Shown here: piece after piece, positions 54,350 to 64,000 of the stretch | Position numbering within the stretch: the stretch's first letter is position 1 | Layout: each line of letters opens with the position of its first letter | Origin: Xylaria sp. FL1777 | Taxonomy: Eukaryota > Ascomycota > Sordariomycetes > Xylariales > Xylariaceae | Reading direction: 5' to 3' | Assembly (NCBI GenBank): GCA_022578965.1 | Contig: MU400508.1 | Coordinates: 806,001-870,000, forward strand | DNA length: 64,000 bases | Program-made: the position numbers and the translations under genes | The notes under the pieces: model-generated | The model's database searches: none | Seen by the model: only the letters and a program-made list of their open reading frames with translations | Told to the model about the DNA's origin: nothing

Positions 54350-54560
54350 TATTAAATTTATATTTGTTCTAAAGTAATTATAAATCCTAAAAAGTTGATT
54401 TTTTATATATGCTATATATATTTTTTTATGTTAAGTTGTAATTTTGCTTATTTAAATATTTTTAATACTTAAGTTACGTATTTTTTATGTTTTTTTAATG
54501 TTTTAAAGTAAATTAAAATATTATTTAAGTAAATAAACATAAATTTATTTAAAAACTTCT
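54350..54560 (-). pseudogene. Reverse transcriptase remnant with altered YLDD box
   Basis: Minus-strand frame with KFMFIYLNNILIYFKTLKKH, a few RIP stops, then AKLQLNIKK. Asp-to-Asn at both catalytic positions is what G-to-A at GAC/GAT gives. Confidence 0.75.
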
Positions 54561-57500
54561 GTAAAATTGTTATTATTATATGTTAAAAGCTAGCTAATAT
54601 GTTTTATAGTTTTTATAGCATAACTATGTACTTATATAGTTTATATATTATTTATATAGCAGTTTTTTATTTTTTTTTTTTAGCTATTTTAATAGCATAA
54701 TATTTATTTAAAATATTAACTACTATAAACTATTTTGCTTAGCTAATGTTTTTTTTTATAATTATTAGCAAAATAAAAAAATATTTATTTGCAATAATAA
54801 TTACGTTTAATAATTAATAGTTAATTATTACTTACTATACTAGTTTTTTTTTTTTATTAATTAATTGTTTTTTATTTTTTATTTTAAGTACTAGTATTAT
54901 AAAGTATTTAGCAAATAACTAAAATTTTTTTAAAAATCCTTTTGTTAAATTTTTTTAAATATATTTTTATAAAACGTTTGTTTTATTTAAGCTTATATAG
55001 TATACTTAATAAAGCTTTAATTAACATTTTTTTTTAATAAAAATATAGTAATTCTATAAGCTATATTTAAAAAGTTTTTTTTTTCTTTTTTTTTAAATAG
55101 TTTGTAAAATTTGTAATATACTTTTAGTATTTTGTTTAGAATTTTTTTTGCAATTTTTCTAATTTTTTTGCTTTGTTTTTTATTTTTTTAATTAATAATC
55201 TTTGCTTTTTATTAAATTAAAGAATTGCTAGTTTTTAGCTATAGTATTTCTAAAATAATGTTATAATTAAATATATTAGTAATATTTAATACAATTTGTT
55301 TTTTATATTTTTATATAAATATATTAAAAAGTTTAATTTTTTTAAATATATAACTGTTATTATAGCTAAAAGTGCTTTTATTAAATCTTTTAATCTTTTA
55401 AAATCTTTGCTTATATTTTTAGGAAATTTTATTTCGTTTTGCTACTTTAAGTAAAATTATATTAACTTATGCTTTTAAGTTAATTAAAATGTTATACTTT
55501 TTTTTTTTTAATATATAAGTTTAACTTTAAATTAGTTTTGCTAATTATTATATTAAACTTTACATAAAGCTTTAGTTTTTTTAGCTACTTGCTACTTTTT
55601 TAATAAATGTTTATTTTGTTTTTTAATTTTTTTTTATAAAATATTTAAATGCTTGTTTTATTTAGTACTTTAAATATTGTTATACTTTATTTTATTTTTG
55701 CTTTTAAGCAAGCTTTAAATTGCAGTTTTTAAGCTTTTTTGCTTTTAGCAATTATTTTTTAGTACAATTATATTTTAATTAGCTAGTAATATTTATAGTA
55801 GTTATTTTTATATTTTTTTAAAATAGTATTATAAGTATAATTAAAATCCTTTTTAAATATTATAAATTTTTATAAATTTTTATAATAAACTATAGTTATA
55901 ATTAACCATTTTAATTTATAAAAGTTCTATATTTTTGTTTTTATAATTTGTTTAAAAAACTAATTATTTTTTAATTTATTAAGTAAATATTAATAGCAAT
56001 AATATATTATATAATAATTTTATAGTACTTTGTTATATTTTAGATTTTTTAAGCATAAAATATTATTATTGTTTTTTATTATAGTTTTGTTATAATAATA
56101 ACTTTTAGCAATTAATTAAATTACTAGCTTTAGTTTTTAAAATATATTAATTTTTGTATTAATTATTAGTGTTTTTTTGTTTTATTATATTTAAAGCAGT
56201 TTAAGCTATAAAAATACTTTATTTATTTTTATTAGTTTTTTTTTTATAGTGTTTTTTATAGCTTTTAATTTTATTTGTTTTTGTTTTAAGGTTTTATAAG
56301 TTTTATTTCTTTAAGTTTATTTAGCAACTAAATGTTTTAATAGTTTATAATTAGTTTAATAACTATACTATTTATAGTTATAGTTTTGTTTTTTTAAACA
56401 TAATTTTTTTTTAAGCTATATTTTAAGCTTTAATAATTTAAAGTTTTTATAGTTTTATAAGTTTGCTAATTATATTAACTTATTACTTTTTATTATTTGT
56501 TATTTTTAATTAAACTATTTTTTTAAATTATATATTAAATAACTTTAATTGTTTATATAGCAAATATATCTTTTTATAATTTGTTTTAATAATTATAAAG
56601 CTTTTAAATAGTATTTATATGTTTGTTTATTTTAACTTATATAAATAAAGCATTTAGTTTTATTTAATGTAGCATTTTTGTTTTAACTTAAAATAATAAC
56701 TTTATACTTTTGCTTTAAAAACATATTTTTTAAATTGTTTTATTGTTTTTTGTTATTTTAAACTTTTATAACTTATATTTTTTTCTTAAGTTAAAAAATC
56801 TTTTTTTTTATAGCTTTTTTTTTTGTTTTTTTTTTTAAATTAGCATTATTTTTAAAAATGTTCTTTTTTTTTATACTTATAACATTTAACTTTAAATATA
56901 TTTTAGAATTATTATTTCTGAACTTTACTAATTTATTTAAATCTTTGTTTAATATTTTTTTAAGTATTTCTTTTTTATTTTTTCTAGTTTTTTTAGTTTT
57001 AAAATATTAATTAAATAATTGTTAATTAATTATAATAGCTATATTAATATACGTATTAATCTTTGCTAGTTTATTTATTTTATATAGTTTATTTTAAACT
57101 TAAGTTTTAAATTTACTATAAAATAAGTAAAATAATGCAAGCTTAAACAATTTTAAAATTACTGCTAATTGTTTAAATTTTATAGCATAATTTATTACTG
57201 CTTTTATTTGTTTTAAGCAATAAAGTGCTTTTTTTATGTGTTTTGCTTTTTAAATGTTTTTAAATAATGCTTTTATTTGATTTTTAAACTTAATATAATT
57301 CTTAAAAATTTCTTTTATTTTTAGTTTAAAATCGGTTAACTTATTAGTTTTTAGAAAATCTTTTAAAATAAATTAAAACTATTTTAATATTTTTTTTAAC
57401 AAAAATTATAAAGTAATTATTATTTTCTAGTTCTTTTTTATAATAATAATAAAATATTATTTTAAATAAAGTTTAGCATAAATTAAAAAAGCTTTTATAT

Positions 57501-58224
57501 TTATAAATTTATTATAAAGCTTTAAAGCAATAAGTTTAAAACTTTTAATATTTAGCATTTTTAACATTATAAATAATCTTAATAGTAAAAGTAATAATAG
57601 TAATAAAAAGTTAGGTTTCTTATTTTAAGTTATTACTTTAAATATAACAATAATAAAAATAAGCATTAAATTTATTAGTAATAATATTAATATTAATTAT
57701 AGTATAATTATTTGTTTAAAGCTTTAATTTATTATTATAATAGCAGTTATTATTACTGCTTTAATTATTATAGCTAATATTTATGCTAGTTTAAAAATTA
57801 TAACGTTTAATATTTAAGTTATTCTTTAAGTTAAAACAACTAGTTTATTTTGTAGCGCTAATATTAATGTTAGTTCTTTTTTATTATTACTACTTAACTT
57901 TTTTTTTTTTGCTACTGCTTTTTTTTTAATAAAAATAACTAATAAAAATGCTAAAGTTTGTTGTTTTAGTACGTTATTAGTTCTAAAAGTCTTTAAAATC
58001 TTTAAACTTAATTTTTAATTTTTTATTTTTAGTAGTATAACTTAGATTTAATTTATTAGTTATTAAGTAAGTTTACTTATGTAATATTATTTAATATTTT
58101 TGTTTTTTAAATATTTTCTTAGTATACTTTTAAAAGTTTATTTTATAAATCGTTTATTATTTAACTTTTTATACTAATATTTATTTTTATGTATTAAGTT
58201 TTATTAATTAAAAAGCTATTAAAA

Positions 58225-58716
58225 TATAATAAACTTATTATATATTAATATAACAGGTTTGCTTTTAAAGTTTTAATTTGTAAGTAATAATAAAATTCTT
58301 AATAGTAGTTCGTTAAAAAAGTTTTTAAAGTACTTTTACTACTATATATTAATAAAAATCTTAAAAAATTAAAAGTAATAAGTATATTAATACTTAGCAA
58401 TTATAAAAAAATTAATAGCTAAAAAACTAAAACTAAGTAAATAACTAAATATAAAAAGTGCATAATTATATAAACAAAAAAAAAGTAAAAAAAGTAATAA
58501 CTTCTTTTAAATTATTGCAAGTTTAGTAAGCATTAAATTACTATAAGCTTAGTAAGCTTTAAATTACTGTAAGCTTAATAAGCTTTAAATTACTGTAAGC
58601 TTAGTAAGCTAGGTAAGTTATTACGTAACCTTGGCTTTAGCAAAAAAAAAAGGTGTAAAGTATATATAAAAGCATTAAGCCGCTTTAAAGGCCACCCCTG
58701 TGCTAATTTCGTAATA
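58225..58716 (-). repeat. 5' LTR of the gypsy element
   Basis: 492 bp matching 51023-51514. It ends GTAATA (CA changed to TA) on the plus strand. The outer (right) part keeps CCTTGGC, GGTGTAAAG and GGCCACCCCTG, which are mutated in the other LTR. Confidence 0.85.
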
Positions 58717-58721
58717 GCTTA
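58717..58721 (+). repeat. Target-site duplication GCTTA, right
   Basis: Matches 51018-51022. Confidence 0.75.
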
Positions 58722-61700
58722 GTTATTTTTTTTAAAGTTATAGGTTTAAGTTTTGCTTAGTTTATAGTTGCTTTGCTTTAAAGCAAAAGTTAGTTTGCTT
58801 TTAGCTTAGTTTAAATTGCATGCTTGCTGCACTAAAGGCATAAAAATTAAAAGTTAAATAGCTAAGCTAAAAGTTTAAAGATTTTGCTTTTTTGCTAGTG
58901 CAGTAATATAAGTAACTAACTTAGTATATTAGCTACTATAAAAACAAGCAGCTTTAGCTTTTATTGCTAATGCTACATAAGCACTAGTTCTTTTATGTAG
59001 CAAATAGCTTGTATTTTTAGCGTAATTAAAACTTAAAGCTTACTACTTAACATTAAACAATTTATAAAAAATATAGCGCTATATAGTGCTTAAAATCTAC
59101 TTAATACTGTATTATTTATAGCTTATAAAACTTAAAGCTAGCAAAAAAGCGCTTTTATTACTAATTAACAAAAAACCTTTTTATTAGCGCGCTAATTTTT
59201 ATACTTTTGTATTGCAAAGCAAAAGCGCTGCTAATTTAGCATATAAGATTTAAAGCGAAATATTATGTAAAAAAAGCAGCAAATTAATAAGATTTATTGT
59301 AAAACTATTGCATACTTTGCATATATAAGTAGTTTTTGCTCCAAAAAAGGTTTTTACTTATATAAAGTTTTACTAAATAGCTACTAGTATAATTAACAGG
59401 CCGTTTATTTAAGTAATACAAATTATTAAAAATATATTTTTAAACTTATTTTTAATAAAGTTTATATAAAACAAATTTATATTTTTTAACAAATATATTA
59501 CTTTTTAAAAAAGCTAAAACTTAAGTTAAAACTATATAAATAAGTTATATAACTTATTATATAATAAAGTTTATTTATTTATTACTGCTTATTAATAAAT
59601 TAAAATTACAAAAAACTAATACTATGCTATATTTTTATATATTTTAAAAAGTTATATAAAGAACTTTTTTATTAATTATATTAGTTTAAACAAAACATAA
59701 AATAAAATATATTATATAATAAATATTTATTTTAATACTAATATAAATTATAGCTAATATTAAGCTAACTAAATTATAGTTTTTTTTATATAAATAAAAA
59801 AAAAAAACTTAAATTTAGCTTTATATAAAATACTTAAATTAATGCTTAATAAGCTTAAAAAAACATAATAAACGTTTAGCGCTAGCTATTAAAGCAAAAT
59901 TTAACTAAGTATAAATATTATATAAATATATTAAAATATATTAAAGTTAACTATAACGTTAATTTTTTAAAAACTTATATATAAAAGATTTTTTGCTAAC
60001 TTATAAGTATATTTATATATAACATTAAATAATATAGCAAAAACTTTTATATAAAAAAATAATAAGTTATACTTTATAAACTAAAAATATAACTATAATT
60101 ATATAAAAAACTAATAACTTAAATTTATATTAAAGTTATTAAGTTAATTAATTAAATAGCTAAACTACTTTTAAAGCTATAACTAAAAAAACTAAAACTT
60201 TTATATAAACAAAAAATGCTTCGTTTATTAAAAAAAAAGCTACTAATTAATATGTTATACTTTTTAAAAAAAAGCTTATATAAAAAACATATTCTTTAAT
60301 TTATATAAAATAATTTATAACTAAGAACTTATTTTAAAAAAATTCTTTTTATATATAATAAAATGCAAAAAATATTTAAAGTTAAACAATAGTACTAAAA
60401 ATATTAATAAGAAATTTAATAATTAAACTACTTAATATTTAATAAATAGCGCATTTTTTTATTATACAACAAAAAAAAATATTTAAAACTATAAAATAAT
60501 AGTGCTATATAATTAGTTTATATTAAACAATTATTATTATATGAATTATTAAAGTAAACTTTAAAATATTAGCGCTTTTAATTATTTAATAATAAAAAAA
60601 GCTTAATTAAAAGTATACTTTTAAATATATTTTTATATAAAAGTTAATTAAACTTTAAGTAATGTTTACATTTATTTTAGTAAAAATAATATTATAAATA
60701 CTATAAGTATTATATAAATAAAAAATGCTTTTAATATAACTATATATTATATTTTAAATACTTTTACTTTTTTTTTATTTTTATTAAAAAATGCTAATTG
60801 CTTAAAAGTATACTTTAATAATATAAAAAACGTTATTATATAATAAAACAAAAAAACTATTTTTGTTATATAAAAATAAAAATATTTGTTTTTTAATACT
60901 AGTTTATATAAAGCAAGTTTATATTTTATAAAAACAAAACTTTAAAAGCTTTATAAATGCTTTAAATATTTTTATATAAAAAAACTATATAATATGCTTA
61001 ATTATATAAGCTATAATATTAATTGCTTTGCTTTAAAAAAAATCTAAAAGTTTTACTATTATTGCTAGTTATATAACTAAACACTTTATTATTTTAAGTT
61101 TATAATTAAAAATAACTGCAATTTTAATTATAAAGTTATAATTAATGCTATATAAATAAACAATAAGCAGGTTTTATATATAATTAATATAGCTATATTA
61201 TTTTAAGTAGCTATATTTTTAAAATTTATATTTATATAAAACGCTTAAAAAACTTTATGCAAGTGCTAAATTAATATATATTAAGAACTTTTAAACTATA
61301 TTATATATAACTTTAATATAAATTTTTTATTTAAAAAATTTTAAAACTAAGCTAGAATTATAAGTATAAAGTACTAAAAAATGCCCGTTAAAGCTTACTA
61401 AGCTATTAACAAAATAAAAAAAACATATAAACTTTTTTATTATATATATAATATACTAAAAGCTAAACTAAGTTATTATATAAAAAATAAGTTAATTTTG
61501 CAAATAGTAGTTAAAACTTTAAATAATATTATAAGGCTTAATAGCTTAGTTTTAACGCTTTTTATATTTAAAGCATATTTAAAAGTTAATTAAAACTTTT
61601 TTTTTTTGCTAAATATTATATAAAAAGCTAAAGCAGTTAAAAAAGCTATAAAAATACTTTACAAAAAACAAACAAAAGTTAAAATTAGTTATATAATTTA

Positions 61701-62235
61701 TAAATATAATAAGCTAACTTTATATAAAATATTATTTTTATTTTTACGTAATAAAGTCTTTATATAGCATAAAAAGTAAAGCTAAAAAAAACTATATAAA
61801 ATATAGTTAATTAAAAAACTTAATATAATTATTAATTTTATAAATAGTTTAATTTGCTTTAAATAAATATAAGTTAAGCTATATTATTATATAACTAAAC
61901 ATATTTTAGCAAATAATAAAAAAAAAAATATAATTGCTATAAAATTAGCTATAAAACTAGCTATACAAAAAAAACGCAGAAAACTTAAAAAAGCTAAAAA
62001 CTTTTTTATAGCATTTATATAAAACATTAATAACTTGTTTTTAATTTTAAAAAAAAAACAAAACTACGCTTTAGTAGTAAAGTTGCGCAAAAATAGCATT
62101 ATTAGCACTTTTAGCGCTTTGTTTAAAAAATTAAACGCTATAAAAATTAATAACTTTGTTATATGAAATATTTTTTAGTTCGTAAAATATAATTTAAACA
62201 AATATAATAACACTTAAATTTTTAAGTTTTACTTT
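58722..62235. other. AT-rich RIP-degraded sequence
   Basis: No intact ORF. The first 700 bp (to about 59400) keep some G/C, including palindromic words such as TTGCTTTAAAGCAA near 58770. From about 59400 the sequence is dominated by TATATAAA words. It probably contains upstream parts of the copia-type element. Confidence 0.55.
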
Positions 62236-62680
62236 GTACAAAAAATTAAAAAAAAAACAACTAAGCTATATAAAAAGTTTAAATTAGTTATGCAAAGCTA
62301 TAACAATATAAAAAAAAAAACTATATTAACTTAATTATTAATAATTTAGCAAATAAACTAATAATTATTGCTAGTTTTAAGCTTTTTGCTAATTTAAGAC
62401 TTTAATGCTTTAAGCAAACTTTAAAATATTATATAAGCATATATACAATTAAAAAACAAGCTTGCATAAAAGATTTTTATATAACTACTTTTTAAACTTG
62501 TTTTAAAATATTCTAAAAAAACTATTATATAAATTATATAACTATTATATAACTTAGCTAAATTAAAGCTATATTAGTTTAAAACTTACTACTAATATTA
62601 CTATAAAAAACTTAGTATAATAGTTTTTATATATAATTTATATTACTTATAGCACATTAAAAGAGCAAATAAATTTTTAA
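62236..62680 (+). pseudogene. Ty1/copia reverse transcriptase remnant
   Basis: The plus-strand frame reads KFKLVMQSYNNIKKKTILT and then, through RIP stops, pieces such as KDFYITTF and FILLIA. The spacing and residues fit the copia-type RT opening (K-S-R-L-V-x-Q-x-Y-N-D form, then the FYI.PP segment). All frames are broken. The assignment rests on a visual match only. Confidence 0.5.
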
Positions 62681-64000
62681 TTAGGCTACTAGTTATTGCA
62701 TAACTTAAAAAAGGCATATAAGATAGCTAAATAAGTTTTAAATACAAGGAGGCTTAGCTATTATAACGTAGCTAAAGGACTAATTAGGTTATAAGCAGCT
62801 GTAAAAACATAAAAATAAAGGCCTTTAAACATGGAGCAAAAATAGCTAAGCATTAATATTAGCTTTTTTTTAAGCTAAGAAAGGTTTATTATAATTATAA
62901 AGCAAAAGCTAAAGCAGCTGTTATAAAGCTGTTTATTATTTATAGTTTTAAGAAAGCTACTTATTATAGGTTTACATTTATAAACTTTAAAGTAAAGCAT
63001 AATATAATAAAGTACTAAAAATAGTAATATAAGATTACAAATATAAAACTATAAAAGTTAAAAAGCATATATTATAAAAAAGCAAAGCAATTAAGCAACT
63101 TTATTAAGTATTAAATACTGAAATTTTACTAAAACTTTTAGCTATTAAATATATAATAATGCTAACTTTTAAAAGTTACGTAAATATTCTTTAACTAGCT
63201 TATTTATGTAAAACTTTTAGCTTTTTTATTTGCTGCAGCTTTTTTTGCTTTTTTAATTGCAACTTAAAGTTATATACTAGCTATAAATATAGCTTAAATA
63301 TTTTTATTAGTATAAAAATAACGCATAGTTATACAAGCTTTAATAAACAATTAAAGTTCTTTATTAATTTTTTTAAGCTAAAGAATTATTAGTAGTACTT
63401 AAAATTAAAAAAACTTTAACGGTTAAAATAAACATAAAGTAAAGCTTAAAAACATGCAAACATTAATACAATTAAAAGTATTTATAAGATTATAACTGCT
63501 ATTTTTAGTGCTTACTTTGCTTTTTTTGCATTATAAGCACTTAGTAAATTTACTAATAATATTGCAAGCATAGAAATTATTAATGTTTTTATATAATTAA
63601 TGTAAAAAAGACAGCAATAAAAAATGCATAATATATTATTATAACATAAGTAATACAGTAATAGTATAGCTTAAACATTTTAGCGTGTTTAATAAATATA
63701 AATTCTAAAGCTATTAGTAATACTTTAGCGTAAAACATTAAAGCATTTACTTTTATTTTAAAAATTAGCGTTATAGCAAAAAAGCATAATAATAAGCAGT
63801 TATAAAAGCTTAAACTATATAATAGCAAGCTATTAGCTACTTTATTTAGTATTATAAATTAAATAATTAATAAAAACTGCAGCAAAATAACTTATAACTT
63901 TAAATATATAAGCTTAATATTAGTTAGTATATATATTTAAGCTAAGCTAGTTATAAATATATACTATAAAAAGCATAGCAGCTATAGCAAAATAGATTTT
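62681..64000. other. AT-rich RIP-degraded sequence to the window edge
   Basis: The part near 62690-62860 is less AT-rich (ACAAGGAGGCTTAGC, AAAGGCCTTTAAACATGGAGC) and may be a less mutated stretch of the copia element. The 79-codon minus ORF at 63589-63828 is Phe/Leu/Ile-rich, as expected by chance in such DNA. Confidence 0.55.

Larger units (their letters stand above)
51023..58716 (-). mobile_element. Dead Ty3/gypsy LTR retrotransposon, RIP-mutated, minus orientation
   Basis: A 7694-bp element with two 492-bp LTRs and the target duplication GCTTA. On the minus strand the reverse transcriptase core reads YLNNILIY followed by FKTLKKH at about 54490-54531, i.e. the YLDD box with both Asp codons changed to Asn by G-to-A. 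Downstream AKLQLNIKK and NQLF match the usual gypsy pattern. Further 3' on the same strand, CNICNKAKIA (53344-53364 and beyond) looks like the integrase zinc-finger end. The order reverse transcriptase then integrase identifies Ty3/gypsy rather than Ty1/copia. A polypurine tract lies next to the 3' LTR. Stop codons from RIP break every frame, so nothing is functional. Confidence 0.85.

Noticed and set aside
63589..63828. 79-codon minus-strand ORF in the AT-rich block
   Set aside because: Composition (Phe, Leu, Ile, Tyr) is what AT-rich DNA gives by chance; no domain and no flanking gene structure.
1..64000. CRISPR arrays or prokaryotic operon features
   Set aside because: Spliceosomal introns and fungal-only gene families show eukaryotic nuclear DNA; no regularly spaced repeat array was seen.

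Overview
The window is nuclear DNA of a filamentous ascomycete (Pezizomycotina, probably Sordariomycetes). The genes carry short GT-AG introns, mostly 50-160 bp. They include fungal-specific families (DASH subunit DUO1, AIM21, Zn2Cys6 regulator, TVP18). The right quarter is an AT-rich block whose repeats differ almost only by C-to-T and G-to-A, the signature of repeat-induced point mutation (RIP).

Layout: 1-1598, start of a conserved fungal protein of unknown role (minus, runs off the left edge). 2169-3414, a 1.25 kb terminal-inverted-repeat element flanked by TA, with an open reading frame in its GC-rich core. 4103-12481, an OB-fold protein, NDC80, VPS25 and an RTT107/Brc1-like BRCT scaffold. 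12482-15741, no gene recognised. 15742-18681, a tubulin-tyrosine-ligase-like ORF and a SurE phosphatase ORF, the two halves of yeast Pby1, possibly one gene. 20000-32797, an unknown conserved ascomycete protein, DUO1, RNase H2 subunit B, MCM10 and AIM21. 32798-37212, gene-poor. 37213-48075, TVP18, then a more accessory set: a cytochrome P450, an F-box/ankyrin-like protein, a DOPA 4,5-dioxygenase family enzyme and a Zn2Cys6 transcription factor. 48589-64000, RIP-mutated repeats with no intact gene.

Many central genes serve chromosome biology: NDC80 and DUO1 connect kinetochores to microtubules, and RTT107, RNase H2B and MCM10 act in replication and repair. Three of the intergenic regions next to these genes contain MCB/SCB-like motifs (ACGCGT or TCGCGAAA), which fits G1/S expression.

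The most unusual structure is at the edge of the AT-rich block. A 268-bp unit occurs twice in tandem (48321-48588 and 48589-48856). By hand alignment the second copy differs at about 62 sites, all C-to-T or G-to-A, with no indels, while the first copy looks untouched. Further in lies a complete but dead Ty3/gypsy element (51023-58716) with two 492-bp LTRs, a GCTTA target-site duplication and RIP-altered reverse transcriptase and integrase motifs on the minus strand. A degraded Ty1/copia reverse transcriptase lies near 62.2-62.7 kb on the plus strand. Exon boundaries were read by eye and may be off by a base where I say so.
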